Shown here: piece by piece, positions 42,773 through 51,662 of the stretch
Layout: every line of letters starts with the position of its first letter
Numbering within the stretch: the first letter of the stretch is position 1
Assembly (NCBI GenBank): GCA_017503325.1
Contig: JAFVTI010000016.1
Location: 1-64,000, forward strand
Reading direction: 5' to 3'
DNA from: Clostridia bacterium
Lineage (GTDB): Bacteria > Bacillota > Clostridia > Oscillospirales > CAG-272
DNA length: 64,000 nucleotides
Translations under genes and position numbers: made by a program
Notes under the pieces: generated by a model
The model's input: the letters and a program-made list of their open reading frames with translations, nothing else
Databases searched by the model: none
Told to the model about the DNA's origin: nothing

Positions 42773-43682
42773 AGCTCTTGCCTCCCTTCCTCATTTCATA
42801 TTTGAATACATCTTCCAAGGACATGGGATAAGTCTCGAACAAGCAGAGTCCGCCAAGATTTTCCAAGTGCTCTTTGACTGTGTCGGCGTCCGTCTCGCTG
42901 ATAAATGAGAGGACTTTGCCGCCAATGCTCAGTTCCCCGTGAGGAATGTCGGCAAGCATTTCCTCGCTTGCCTCGCGGTCAAATCCCGCGCGGATGCGAA
43001 CGTACTGCTCCTTGATGGTGTCGATCTCACAGCTGTAAACGATATGGGTGCCGTTGAGCATACCCACGGTGTCGCAGATGTGCTCAATCTCGTGAAGATT
43101 GTGGGAGGCCATGATGATCGTTGCCCCCGTTTCGGCCATATATTCCAAAAGCAGATCGCACACCGTCATACGCACAGTGGGATCAAGGCCGTCAAAGCTC
43201 TCGTCCAAGAGCAGGTAGCGGGCGCGTGAGGACAGTCCCAGAATGAGCGCTGCCTGACGCTTCATGCCCTTGGAAAAGCCATTGAGCTTCTTTTTGGAAT
43301 CAAGCCCGAAGATCTCGGTGAGCTTGCCAAAGGTCTCCATGGAAAAATGCGGATAAAAGCCGCGATAAAATGCGGCCATGGTATTAAGACTTGCTTGGGG
43401 CAGGATATAAGGATCATCGGGGATCAGGAAAATATCCCGACGGGCGGCCTCACAGGCATATACGTTGAGCTTGCCGCCGATCCCGTGAATTCCTTCAATA
43501 TCTGCCGTAACGTTGCCCCGATCGGGGGCATACAGGCCTGCAATGAGACAAAGCAGAGTGGTCTTTCCCGCTCCGTTGTAGCCTACAAGACCGTAGATAG
43601 AGCCGTCACAGACCGTTATATTGACGTTATCCAGCACAGTCTTGTTCCCGAAGGACTTACTGACGCAGTTGATCTCGATCAT
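42744..43682 (-). CDS. ABC transporter ATP-binding protein (module 1)
   Basis: 312 aa. Walker A GYNGAGKT (34-41), signature FSKGMKRQ (about 133), Walker B YLLLDESFDGLD, H-loop ASHNLHE. The last 90 residues form a regulatory extension. The YtrB/CcmA type with a relaxed SKG signature is usual for GntR-YtrA modules. It energises the permease encoded downstream and is expressed with the GntR gene 43 bp upstream. Confidence 0.92.
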   Translation of the reverse strand: MIEINCVSKSFGNKTVLDNVNITVCDGSIYGLVGYNGAGKTTLLCLIAGLYAPDRGNVTADIEGIHGIGGKLNVYACEAARRDIFLIPDDPYILPQASLNTMAAFYRGFYPHFSMETFGKLTEIFGLDSKKKLNGFSKGMKRQAALILGLSSRARYLLLDESFDGLDPTVRMTVCDLLLEYMAETGATIIMASHNLHEIEHICDTVGMLNGTHIVYSCEIDTIKEQYVRIRAGFDREASEEMLADIPHGELSIGGKVLSFISETDADTVKEHLENLGGLCLFETYPMSLEDVFKYEMRKGGKSYDIEGLFGN

Positions 43683-43725
43683 GAGAATGGGTTCCTTTCA
43701 TAAAAAATGCGAAATTCGGACACGT

Positions 43726-44088
43726 TTATTGCCCGAACGTTTCTGCCAGGATTGCTTCGGCCGCCTCCTTCGAGACGCCAGATGCCCTGGCAACGGCCAT
43801 CGCTTCGCGCAAAGCGACCTCGGCCTTGTCCTGTACGGTGCGGTTATCCCTGGCGGTATCCGCGACAAAACAGCCCTTGCCCTGCACCGTGATGATCACA
43901 CCGTCCGCCTCAAGCTGAGCAAACACCTTTTTGATGGTATTGAAGTTGAGCGATAGATCGGCGGCCAAGGTACGCAAAGAGGGGAGCTTGTCACCCGGGG
44001 ACAGCACGCCCGAGGTGATCAAGGACAAGATCTGCACCTTGATCTGCTCGTAAACAGGCGTTTTACTGTTGTGGTCAATAATGATCAT
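43726..44088 (-). CDS. GntR-family regulator, YtrA type (module 1)
   Basis: 120 aa: a winged HTH of the GntR family (VYEQIKVQILSLI, LSPGDKLPSLRTLAADLSLNFNTIKKVFAQLEADG as landmarks) plus a short 45-residue dimer helix, which is the YtrA subtype. It should repress its own operon until an effector is present. TTGACA/TATAAT promoter and TGCTATA repeats lie upstream; GGAGAATTCTC precedes the ATG. Confidence 0.92.
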   Translation of the reverse strand: MIIIDHNSKTPVYEQIKVQILSLITSGVLSPGDKLPSLRTLAADLSLNFNTIKKVFAQLEADGVIITVQGKGCFVADTARDNRTVQDKAEVALREAMAVARASGVSKEAAEAILAETFGQ

Positions 44089-44126
44089 GAGAATTCTCCA
44101 ACTGTGATACTTGCTATAGCACAGTC

Positions 44127-44155
44127 ATTATAGCACAGCCTTACCGGGATGTCAA
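44127..44155 (-). promoter_or_regulatory. Promoter/operator of GntR module 1
   Basis: Minus strand TTGACA (44150-44155), 17-bp spacer, TATAAT (44127-44132). CTGTGCTATA occurs twice (minus strand from about 44138 and 44123), over and just after the -10, the second as TGCTATAGCA dyad: likely binding sites. Confidence 0.8.
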
Positions 44156-44203
44156 TAGGTTTTGAAAAAATACATTTTCAGCAAGAAAAAATCGATAAAC
44201 GTA

Positions 44204-44232
44204 TTGAACAAAAACACCAAATGTGCTATAAT
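44204..44232 (+). promoter_or_regulatory. Promoter of ychF-trmB-truB
   Basis: TTGAAC (44204-44209), 17-bp spacer, TATAAT (44227-44232). Confidence 0.7.
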
Positions 44233-44317
44233 GATAAATTGTAGACGTATGCTCTCTGCATTTCACATACCGAAGCATACACATAAGATCGAATGCAATG
44301 ATAAGGAGAATATAAAT

Positions 44318-45412
44318 ATGAAGCTTGGTATTGTCGGACTTCCCAACGTGGGAAAATCCACCTTGTTCAACGCCTTGACCAATGCGGGTGCCGAATCCGC
44401 AAACTACCCCTTCTGCACCATCGAGCCCAACGTGGGCATCGTGCCCGTGCCGGACAAGCGTCTGGACGTGCTGGCAGAGATGTACAAGCCCGAAAAGCTG
44501 ACCCCCGCCGTTTGCGAGTTTGTGGACATTGCGGGCCTTGTCAAGGGCGCATCCAAGGGCGAGGGCCTTGGCAACCAGTTCCTTTCCAACATTCGCGAGT
44601 GTGATGCGATCCTGCACATCATTCGTTGCTTTGAAAACGACGACATCATTCACGTAGAGGGCAGCATTGATCCCATGCGTGACCTTGAGACCATCAACAT
44701 GGAGCTCATCCTTTCCGACATGGAAATGATGGAGCGCAGAATCGAGCGTACCACCAAGGCTATGCGTGCCGACAAGTCGCTGGCCGCTCAGATGGAGGTA
44801 TTCAAAAAGATCCTTGCCGCTCTTGAAGAGGGTCTTTGCGCGCGCACCGTGGCGCTGACTCCCGACGAGGAGGAGCTTTTGGCCGACACCCACCTTCTGA
44901 CCCGTATGCCCGTCATTTACGTGGCAAACGTCAGCGAGGACGAGGCGGGCGAGGAGCCGCTCGGAAACCCCGCATACGTAGCGCTCAAGGAATACGCCAA
45001 GAGCGAGCAGAGCGAGATCATGTGGATCTGCGCAGGCATTGAGGCAGAGATCGCAGAGCTGGACGCTGAGGAAAAGGCTATCTTCATGGAGGACATGGGC
45101 ATTGAGGAGAGCGGTCTTGACAAGCTGATTAAGGCAAGCTATTCCCTCTTGGGTCTGACCTCTTACATGACTGCAGGCCCCAAGGAGGTTCGTGCATGGA
45201 CCATCACCAAGGGCACCAAGGCGCCCCAGGCAGCAGGCAAGATCCACAGCGACTTTGAGCGCGGCTTTATCCGTGCCGAGGTGGTCTCCTACGACGACCT
45301 TGTCAAGCTGGGCAGCATTGCCGCTTGCAAGGACGCAGGCCTTTACCGCAGTGAGGGCAAGGACTACGTCATGCAGGACAGCGACATCGTGCTGTTCCGC
45401 TTCAACGTCTGA
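44318..45412 (+). CDS. ychF: YchF/OLA1-family redox-regulated ATPase
   Basis: 364 aa, the universal length, from the ATG at 44318 (AAGGAG upstream). G1 GLPNVGKS (7-14), G3 [19 protein letters not shown] in two pieces, and a C-terminal TGS-like domain with [16 protein letters not shown] and [17 protein letters not shown]. YchF binds ATP rather than GTP and associates with ribosomes. Read with trmB and truB downstream. Confidence 0.95.
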   Translation: MKLGIVGLPNVGKSTLFNALTNAGAESANYPFCTIEPNVGIVPVPDKRLDVLAEMYKPEKLTPAVCEFVDIAGLVKGASKGEGLGNQFLSNIRECDAILHIIRCFENDDIIHVEGSIDPMRDLETINMELILSDMEMMERRIERTTKAMRADKSLAAQMEVFKKILAALEEGLCARTVALTPDEEELLADTHLLTRMPVIYVANVSEDEAGEEPLGNPAYVALKEYAKSEQSEIMWICAGIEAEIAELDAEEKAIFMEDMGIEESGLDKLIKASYSLLGLTSYMTAGPKEVRAWTITKGTKAPQAAGKIHSDFERGFIRAEVVSYDDLVKLGSIAACKDAGLYRSEGKDYVMQDSDIVLFRFNV

Positions 45413-45440
45413 TCGATACTTTGCATAAGAGGTAGTTCCC

Positions 45441-46094
45441 ATGAGAATGAGAAGAAAAAAGCACGGTGCCGAGAGAATCGCCGCCTGCTCTGCCCTGCTG
45501 ATTGAGCATCCCGAGCTGCTGATGGCTGACCCGTCGGCCGCTTTCCCCGAGAAAAAGCCGCTGGCTTTGGAGATCGGCTGCGGCAAGGGCGCATTTGCCT
45601 GCGGCACGGCTGCGGCAAATCCCGACGTCAATCTGATCGCCATGGAGCGCGTGGCAGACGTGGCTTGCCTTGCGCTGGAGAAGGCGACCGAGTGCGCCGA
45701 CACGCGCCCCGACAACCTTCGTTTCATCATCGGCAATGCGGAAAATCTGCCCGAATGGCTGCCCGCGCACTCGCTTGACACCATTTATCTCAATTTCAGT
45801 GATCCCTGGCCCAAGAGCGGCTACAAAAAGCGTCGCCTGACCCACCGCGGATTCCTTGAAAAGTACCGCGAGCTGCTGGTCCCCGGCGGCATGCTGAAAT
45901 TCAAGACCGATAATCACGATCTGTTCTTCTTCAGCCTGGAAGAGTTCGAGGCTTGCGGGCTTGAAATCGTGTGGAAAACCGAGGATCTGCACGCAAGCGA
46001 GCTGGCAGCAACTAACGTCATGACCGAATACGAGGCAAACTTTACCGCAAAGGGCATGCCCATCTACTCGGCGCACGTGCGCTTTCCCGCATGA
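45441..46094 (+). CDS. trmB: tRNA (guanine-N7-)-methyltransferase
   Basis: 217 aa. SAM site ALEIGCGKGAF, then NAENL, and the family motif NFSDPWPKSGYKKRRLTHRGFL; TDNHDLFFFSLEE also fits. It makes m7G46 in tRNA. AAGAGG precedes the ATG. The gene overlaps truB by four bases. Confidence 0.94.
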   Translation: MRMRRKKHGAERIAACSALLIEHPELLMADPSAAFPEKKPLALEIGCGKGAFACGTAAANPDVNLIAMERVADVACLALEKATECADTRPDNLRFIIGNAENLPEWLPAHSLDTIYLNFSDPWPKSGYKKRRLTHRGFLEKYRELLVPGGMLKFKTDNHDLFFFSLEEFEACGLEIVWKTEDLHASELAATNVMTEYEANFTAKGMPIYSAHVRFPA

Positions 46095-47011
46095 GTGCAC
46101 CGCAAGTGGAACCGAGCGGCATTCTGCTGATCAATAAGCACGCGGGCGCGACCTCGCACGACATTGTCTACAAGGTACGCCGCGCTTTTCACACAAAACG
46201 CGTAGGCCATACGGGCACGCTTGACCCCATGGCGACCGGTGTGCTGGTCGTTTTGGTTGGCAGAGCAGCCAAGGCTTGCGAGTACGTCAGCCATGACCGC
46301 AAGGTGTACAAAGCCACGCTGCGGCTTGGTATTACCACCGACACCGAGGACACCACGGGCACGGTGCTGACTACCTGTGAGGCACTTCCCTTGCCCGAGC
46401 AGGTCAAGGAGGTGTGCGCGAGATTCGTTGGAAAGATCAAGCAGATCCCGCCCATGTACAGTGCACTCAAAGTAGACGGCCAAAAGCTTTGCGACCTGGC
46501 GCGCAAGGGCATTGAGGTCGAGCGAGAGGCACGCGAGATTGAGATTTTTTCCCTTTCCTGCGAGCCGACCGACACAGAGAGCGACTATATTTTAACCGTG
46601 GATTGCTCGGGCGGTACCTATATCCGCACGCTTTGCGCCGATATTGGCGCGGCCTTGGGCTGCGGCGGTGCGATGGCGAGCCTGGAGCGCATCTGGGTAG
46701 GCGGGTTTTCGATTGATGAGTGCCTCACAACCGCTGAGCTGGAAGCCCTGGATGACGACGCACGCATGGCACTTTTGCGCCCTGTTGATGTGCTGTTTAT
46801 CAGGCACCCTTACGTGCTTTTGCCTGCCTTTTACGAGCGTCTTTGCCGCAACGGCTGCGAGATCTATCAGAGCAAGATTCACACGGATTTTGCCACAGGC
46901 ACACGCGTGCGCATCTGTGACGCCGAGGGGCATTTCTTCGCCCTTGGCGAGGTGCGCGAATACGAAAGAGGCACAGCTATTGCCATGATCAAGCTGTTTG
47001 AGCTGGAATAA
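46091..47011 (+). CDS. truB: tRNA pseudouridine-55 synthase
   Basis: 306 aa. Catalytic Asp45 in GHTGTLDPMATG; KQIPPMYSALKVDGQKL and SGGTYIRTLCADIG confirm TruB. A C-terminal PUA-like domain is present. It modifies U55 in the T-loop of tRNAs. ATGA overlap with trmB implies coupled translation; the window also carries ribF at 61012, away from truB though the two are often neighbours. Confidence 0.95.
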   Translation: MSAPQVEPSGILLINKHAGATSHDIVYKVRRAFHTKRVGHTGTLDPMATGVLVVLVGRAAKACEYVSHDRKVYKATLRLGITTDTEDTTGTVLTTCEALPLPEQVKEVCARFVGKIKQIPPMYSALKVDGQKLCDLARKGIEVEREAREIEIFSLSCEPTDTESDYILTVDCSGGTYIRTLCADIGAALGCGGAMASLERIWVGGFSIDECLTTAELEALDDDARMALLRPVDVLFIRHPYVLLPAFYERLCRNGCEIYQSKIHTDFATGTRVRICDAEGHFFALGEVREYERGTAIAMIKLFELE

Positions 47012-47051
47012 TTCGTGCGGCGTTTACTCCCACCGTTACGCTGAAAAATCG

Positions 47052-47140
47052 TAGGGCGGGGGTTCACTCCCGCCGCTTACATTCTCGGCAGGAGCAAGCC
47101 CCTGCCCTACATTCTCGGCAGGAGCAAGCCCCTGCCCTAC
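47052..47140. repeat. GTAGGGCGG repeat with 30-bp tandem duplication
   Basis: TAGGGCGGGGGTTCACTCCC begins at 47052, then a 30-bp unit opening ATTCTCGGCAGGAGCAAG occurs twice, 47081-47110 and 47111-47140, identically. The units end in CCCTGCCCTAC. This is a dispersed intergenic repeat type, not coding. Confidence 0.75.
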
Positions 47141-47155
47141 AAGGAAGGAGTTACT

Positions 47156-47380
47156 ATGAAAAACACCAACACCTGTCCCAAGTGCGGCAAGCACAACATC
47201 GTGCGATTTGACGGCTATACCGGTGCTTACGGCTCGGGCAACAACGTCATGACCGGCGCGACCGTATTCTCGGGCGTCAACGTCAACCGCTATATCTGCT
47301 GCGATTGCGGCTTTACCGAGGAATGGATCGACACCTGCGATCTTGACAAGATTGAAAAAAGCAAAAAGGCGAAAAGATAA
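47156..47380 (+). CDS. Small zinc-ribbon protein of unknown function
   Basis: 74 aa. CPKCGKHNIVRFDG at the N-terminus and CCDCGFTEEWID later supply two CxxC knuckles; between them lies GAYGSGNNVMTGA. A lysine-rich tail ends the protein. The pattern resembles short conserved Firmicutes proteins with a DUF-type zinc ribbon. AAGGAAGGAG precedes the ATG, immediately after the tandem repeat. It has its own terminator. Confidence 0.7.
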   Translation: MKNTNTCPKCGKHNIVRFDGYTGAYGSGNNVMTGATVFSGVNVNRYICCDCGFTEEWIDTCDLDKIEKSKKAKR

Positions 47381-47387
47381 TCAAAAA

Positions 47388-47420
47388 CGGGCGCACTGTG
47401 TGCGCCCGCTTTTATTTTTT
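47388..47420. terminator. Intrinsic terminator
   Basis: CGGGCGCAC (47388-47396), loop TGT, GTGCGCCCG (47400-47408), then CTTTTATTTTTT. The minus strand offers TTTTTGA, so the convergent permease gene may also use it. Confidence 0.9.
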
Positions 47421-48454
47421 CAGAAATGCGACAGAGCGTCGGCCAATTTGATATATGCCATGACAAACGGCAAGACAAGGCCGATCACGGTCACGACGAT
47501 ATCGGGAATTTTGAACTTAAAGCCCCTTCTGTAAATCAGGTAGCCCGAGAGCATGATAATCAGATACACCACCAACGAAATCGGAATATAGATACCAAAC
47601 GGCATCATCATAAAGCAATATCCGTAGACCGGTATAAGCAAGGCATACCCAAAAGGAGAATTTGAAATCTCCCCTGCCTGCTCCGCGCCCTTTTTGACAA
47701 AGCTGATCAGATACCCGTTTGCAGCCGCAAGGCCGACGGCCCCCCAGATAAAGAACATGTACCAGCGATCCGTGATCTCTTCCACCCCACGTCTCCAGTA
47801 GTCCGGGCGATTGATCTCAACCAGATCCTGAAAGAGCACGGTCAGGTTGTTCATGGGAGTATACATAATTCCCCAGCCGGCCAAATTATCAGCAATCTTG
47901 CTGTCAAACACCCAGGATGCAGAAAGTGCCACAATGCACGGCAAAAAGATCCACAAAGCACAGAACAGCACGCCGTCCGCGACCGTATTAGCTTGCATGA
48001 ACAAAAAGCAATAGATGGAATAGATGACAAATGCAAGCAACAGCGACAAAAAATAATACGGGATCATATACACAAGCGCGAAATAGTCGGTATTGAGCGC
48101 AAGCCAGAGATAGCTTGCTCCCCAGGTCACCGTGTAAATAGCCACCACCTGCACAAGTCCGCTGACAAAGTGCACCATGGCCATTTTCTCTCGCTTAATC
48201 GGAAAGAAATACAGCGTATCCAGATTGCGGCGGTTTTTGAGCCCCGAAAGTTCAAAGAGCGGCACGACGCTGGCCGTGATGCAAAGCGCCGTTGCAAGCA
48301 TGTAAAGGCCGCTTTGGCAATACTTGATTTTCTCAGCGGTGTTTCCCTCGGAAATGCCGATTAAGCAAATGGCAACCGAAAGAGCGGTAAAAATCAGCGT
48401 GCGCAGCGCGCTGATTTTGAGTCTGTACGACAAATATCTGAAAAAGATCTTCAT
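47420..48454 (-). CDS. ABC-type permease (module 2)
   Basis: 344 aa with about eight hydrophobic helices (near 17-38, 45-66, 90-112, 118-145, 152-178, 225-245, 262-285, 300-335). No ATPase motif. The start overlaps the ATPase stop by four bases (ATGA), which pairs them as one transporter. It is much smaller than the permease of module 1 and lacks its outer domain. Confidence 0.8.
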   Translation of the reverse strand: MKIFFRYLSYRLKISALRTLIFTALSVAICLIGISEGNTAEKIKYCQSGLYMLATALCITASVVPLFELSGLKNRRNLDTLYFFPIKREKMAMVHFVSGLVQVVAIYTVTWGASYLWLALNTDYFALVYMIPYYFLSLLLAFVIYSIYCFLFMQANTVADGVLFCALWIFLPCIVALSASWVFDSKIADNLAGWGIMYTPMNNLTVLFQDLVEINRPDYWRRGVEEITDRWYMFFIWGAVGLAAANGYLISFVKKGAEQAGEISNSPFGYALLIPVYGYCFMMMPFGIYIPISLVVYLIIMLSGYLIYRRGFKFKIPDIVVTVIGLVLPFVMAYIKLADALSHF

Positions 48455-49332
48455 TTCAAATACCCCCTCTTCTCTACCTCGTGGATAAAGACCTCCTCAA
48501 AGTCCATGCGCATCTCCTCCAGCACAGCAGGACCCAATGCCTGCAGCTGCGGCAAAAGCTCGGCAGCGTTGCCTTGCAGCACCACGCGCACAAACCGGCC
48601 GCTCTTTTCCAGCGAGGTCACGGGCAGGTGCGCAAACGCCTCGTCGGGAATCTCCTCCGGGAAGGCAAGCTGGAACTTGCAGAAGCTGTTGACCGTTTCG
48701 TCAATATCGCCCGAGGCGGACACGGTCATCTGATCAAGCAGCACGTAGCAATCGCAGAAATCCTCCAGCTCGCGCAAGGAATGGCTGGAAATGATGACCG
48801 AGGTGCCGTTCTCCTCCACAAGCTCGTTGAGCACACGCTTAAAAACGTGGCGCGAGAGCGGATCAAGGCCGTCAAACGCCTCGTCCAGCAAAAGATATTT
48901 GGGTCCCACTGCAAGAGCCAAGGAAATATACAGCTGGCGGCGCATGCCCTTGGAGAAATTGCGAATCGGCTTTTTGGGGTCGAGCGCAAATTCTTTGAGA
49001 AAGCGGTCAAAGACGGCGCGGTCGATCTGCGGATAGAAAACCTTGTACATTTTGTAAAGGCTCTCGCCCGTGGTGTAAATGGTAAAGTACGGGTCGTCCG
49101 GCAGGAAAAAGAGAGCGCGGCGCGCCTCTTCCTCGCCAACGCTTTGTCCGTCTATGAGGATCTCTCCCTGCTTGGGGGTCAGCACGCCCGAGATCAGGCG
49201 CAAAAGCGTGGTCTTTCCCGCGCCGTTGATGCCCACAAGGCCCATCACGCTGCCCTCCTGCAGCGCAAGACTTACATTTTTGAGAATGATTTTTCCGCCG
49301 ATATCATGGCCTAAATTCTTGACTTCAATCAT
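48451..49332 (-). CDS. ABC transporter ATP-binding protein (module 2)
   Basis: 293 aa from the ATG at 49332, with GGAGGTG 9 bp upstream. Walker A GINGAGKT (34-41), signature FSKGMRRQ, Walker B YLLLDEAFDGLD, H-loop SSHSLRE. Same YtrB-like subtype as the ATPase at 42744. Its start overlaps the GntR gene by 8 bp, so all three genes of this module are translationally coupled. Confidence 0.92.
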   Translation of the reverse strand: MIEVKNLGHDIGGKIILKNVSLALQEGSVMGLVGINGAGKTTLLRLISGVLTPKQGEILIDGQSVGEEEARRALFFLPDDPYFTIYTTGESLYKMYKVFYPQIDRAVFDRFLKEFALDPKKPIRNFSKGMRRQLYISLALAVGPKYLLLDEAFDGLDPLSRHVFKRVLNELVEENGTSVIISSHSLRELEDFCDCYVLLDQMTVSASGDIDETVNSFCKFQLAFPEEIPDEAFAHLPVTSLEKSGRFVRVVLQGNAAELLPQLQALGPAVLEEMRMDFEEVFIHEVEKRGYLK

Positions 49333-49678
49333 TGTTCCCGTACACCTCCTCGATCCACAAAAGTATGGTTTGCTTGTCAATGCCACGCTCACGCATAGCA
49401 CGGATCTGCGCAAGATCCGCGTTTTCCGCAGGTGCGTCGCCCTCGCCCTCCCAGGTCACGTACACGCCCTTTTTGGGCAGGGTTCGGATATAGCCATCCT
49501 GCTCCAGCTTGGCATACGCCTTGGCAACCGTGTTGGGGTTGACCGAAAGCTCGCCTGCCGCCTGCCTGACCGAGGGCAGCTTTTCGCCGTTTCGGAGGAT
49601 CCCCTGCCGGATGTATTCCTTGTATCTTTGGGCAATTTCAAGATAAATATCCTGATTGCCCGAAAAGCTGAATTTCAT
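49325..49678 (-). CDS. GntR-family regulator, YtrA type (module 2)
   Basis: 117 aa: GntR winged HTH (IAQRYKEYIRQGIL, GEKLPSVRQAAGELSVNPNTVAKAYAKLEQDGYI as landmarks) and a short helical tail. Predicted autorepressor of the module. AGAGGTGA lies directly before the ATG. Confidence 0.92.
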   Translation of the reverse strand: MKFSFSGNQDIYLEIAQRYKEYIRQGILRNGEKLPSVRQAAGELSVNPNTVAKAYAKLEQDGYIRTLPKKGVYVTWEGEGDAPAENADLAQIRAMRERGIDKQTILLWIEEVYGNND

Positions 49679-49688
49679 ACATTCACCT

Positions 49689-49751
49689 CTTCTGTATTAT
49701 CTGTATTATCTGTACTGCTTGTATGATACCATATACAGAACAATTTGTCAA
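49689..49751 (-). promoter_or_regulatory. Promoter with tandem 9-bp operator repeats, module 2
   Basis: Minus strand TTGACA (49746-49751), 17-bp spacer, TATCAT (49723-49728). Downstream, TACAGATAA is repeated in tandem (49696-49713 region), and the TGTAT/ATACA dyad overlaps the -10. Likely GntR sites. Confidence 0.7.
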
Positions 49752-49770
49752 GGGGATTTTGTAAAAAAAA

Positions 49771-50097
49771 CAGCCCCATGGGGCTGAGGAATTAGCGGAA
49801 AAATCCGCACGAAACAAGGGTTGTTTCACTTGGATACGGTCCTTATTTATTGGTTTATAAGTTGTTGTCGCAGGCGCTGGCGATCACTGATCGCCCCTAC
49901 AGGGAATTATGTAAGGGGTTTACGATATAAAACCCAAAACAAAGACACTTGTAGGGGCGAAAATTTCGGCAAAGCCGAAATATGTGATCGCCAGCGCCTG
50001 CGGCAACTAAATATTGAAAGCATATGCATAAACAAAAGCTGTCTTTTGGTTAAGACAGCTTTGTTTTTTTCGCTTATTCCGCAGCCCCATGGGGCTG
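49771..50097. mobile_element. Composite miniature inverted-repeat element, copy 2
   Basis: 327 bp flanked by CAGCCCCATGGGGCTG at 49771-49786 and 50082-50097. Arms match copy 1 (28939-29278): TTAGCGGAAAAATCCGC, GGTTGTTTCACTTGGATACG and the right-arm terminator hairpin at 50036-50070. The core 49864-50007 is the reverse complement of the copy 1 core. No coding. It lies 10 bp after the stop of the minus-strand gene at 50108. Confidence 0.87.
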
Positions 50098-50107
50098 TCC
50101 TTTATGC

Positions 50108-50848
50108 TCAAAACCTCCCGCACAGGCGGTCGGCGCAATTTTTGCATTTGAGCGTTTGATTGTATGCATCCGAGAAGCGTTCGGGGTGGGTGTAAACCTG
50201 AATTTCCCAAATGATGTAAATAACGGTTGCAAGCCCGGCCAGGCTCCAGGTATAGACGCCCGGCACGAACAAAAACGGCGTGAACATCATAAAATGATCC
50301 CAGTTGAAGATGCGGCAGGTGGTACAGCAGCGGTTTTTCATCATCCACACGCGAAAAGGGCACCAGAACAAGACGCAGATCAGATCACACACGTAAAACA
50401 CGCCCGCAAATAGCAGCGGAAACCAATAAGCCTCCATGGGCTTCAACCACAAAAACCACACAAGCGCAAACGCCAGCGTCAAGGGTCCCCAGAAGCACCA
50501 GACCTTCAAGCCCTCCTTGGTATATCTTTTGCGCAAGGCCTTATGGTCAATATCCGGACAGGACTGACAGGGGCTGTAGTTGCGGCGAAATACCTTTTGC
50601 GAGCCCATGGCAAACAGACGCTTGCCGGGCACGATCTGAAAGAGCATATCAAACATCCAAACGCCCCACAGAAAATAAAGGAACAGATGCGCCGGGTGAA
50701 ACTCGGCAAACAGCGCAGTGCCCTGTATGATCTCAGCCGTCTGCGGTCTGCAGATGCACAGCAAGATCAGTGCGACAAGCACAAGACAACGAAAGACAAA
50801 TCGCATGAGATACGTTTTTCTCATTTTTGAAACCTTGACGGCTGCCAT
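50108..50848 (-). CDS. Membrane protein with Cys pairs, unknown
   Basis: 246 aa. Six or so hydrophobic stretches (about 14-34, 52-70, 112-135, 140-160, 188-205, 210-225). Four cysteine pairs or clusters are in loops: CQSC (about 93), CCTTC (about 176), CKNCADRLC at the C-terminus. These may bind iron-sulfur or zinc. A positively charged N-terminus precedes the first helix. GGGAGGGAAG lies before the ATG at 50848; an inner ATG at 50824 is possible. Function unknown. Confidence 0.65.
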   Translation of the reverse strand: MAAVKVSKMRKTYLMRFVFRCLVLVALILLCICRPQTAEIIQGTALFAEFHPAHLFLYFLWGVWMFDMLFQIVPGKRLFAMGSQKVFRRNYSPCQSCPDIDHKALRKRYTKEGLKVWCFWGPLTLAFALVWFLWLKPMEAYWFPLLFAGVFYVCDLICVLFWCPFRVWMMKNRCCTTCRIFNWDHFMMFTPFLFVPGVYTWSLAGLATVIYIIWEIQVYTHPERFSDAYNQTLKCKNCADRLCGRF

Positions 50849-50922
50849 GCGCTTCCCTCCCTTCGCCTGTCACCACTTTCATTATACGCAAAATATTCCG
50901 GCTTTGCAAGCCCTCTGATAGC

Positions 50923-50959
50923 AAAAAATGCCGAAACTTGTCGGGGTTCGGCATTTTTT
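50923..50959. terminator. Intrinsic terminator after nrdR
   Basis: AAAAAATGCCGAA (50923-50935) pairs with TTCGGCATTTTTT (50947-50959); both strands have a U-run. Confidence 0.85.
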
Positions 50960-50963
50960 GGAG

Positions 50964-51428
50964 TTAATCTGCTTTTTTCCTGGATTGACGTCTTTTGAGC
51001 GACTTGAGCTCGGACATAAACGTGTCAATGTCGTTGAACTCACGGTAAACCGAGGCAAAGCGCACGTAGGCGACCTCATCCCTCTCGCGCAGAATGTCCA
51101 TGACCATCTCGCCAAGCTCACCCGAGGTGATCTCATGGCGCAGCGTGTTCTGCAGCTCCTGCTCGATCTGATTGACGATCTCCTCGGCGTTGACCGGACG
51201 CTTTTGTGTGGCCTTGAGCACGCCGACGAGCAGCTTGGATTTATCAAAGAGCTGCTTTTCTCCGTTTTTCTTGATAACGAAGATCTGCACCGACTCCATG
51301 ATCTCAAAGGTGGTAAAGCGTTTCTGGCATTGCAGACACTCGCGTCTGCGGCGAATACTTGCACCGTCGTTGACAGGTCTGGAATCGACTACCTTGCTCT
51401 CGGCAAATCCGCATGCGGGACAATTCAT
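50964..51428 (-). CDS. nrdR: Transcriptional repressor NrdR
   Basis: 154 aa, the standard length. Zinc ribbon with Cys3, Cys6, Cys31 and Cys34 (MNCPAC, CLQC), then the ATP-cone (about 47-137, VIKKNGEKQLFDKSKL, VAYVRFASVYREF). NrdR senses dATP/ATP and represses ribonucleotide reductase operons. No reductase gene is in the window. GGAGGATT lies upstream of the ATG. Confidence 0.95.
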   Translation of the reverse strand: MNCPACGFAESKVVDSRPVNDGASIRRRRECLQCQKRFTTFEIMESVQIFVIKKNGEKQLFDKSKLLVGVLKATQKRPVNAEEIVNQIEQELQNTLRHEITSGELGEMVMDILRERDEVAYVRFASVYREFNDIDTFMSELKSLKRRQSRKKAD

Positions 51429-51621
51429 AAAAAATCAATCCTCCGAAAAAAGAAATTTCATTCTGCGACAAGTATAACATATTCAGGCGAATTTGTAAAG
51501 AGGTTGACACAAGATATTGTGTTTTTTCTTCAAATTTTTCAATATTTTTCTATATTTTGCGCTTTTTTGCCGACATTTTCCTCCATTTCCGCAAAGATAC
51601 CGTGGAAACGTCAGCACAATG

Positions 51622-51631
51622 GTGGTATAAT
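51622..51631 (+). promoter_or_regulatory. Extended -10 promoter
   Basis: TG-G-TATAAT (TATAAT at 51626-51631) with only a poor -35, 32 bp before the start codon at 51663. Confidence 0.55.
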
Positions 51632-51662
51632 CAAAGCAGAAACAAACAAAAAGAGGTGAAAT

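Noticed and set aside
44141..45784. 547-codon antisense frame over ychF and trmB
   Set aside because: Spans two conserved housekeeping genes on the other strand and includes the GntR promoter region; no coding evidence.
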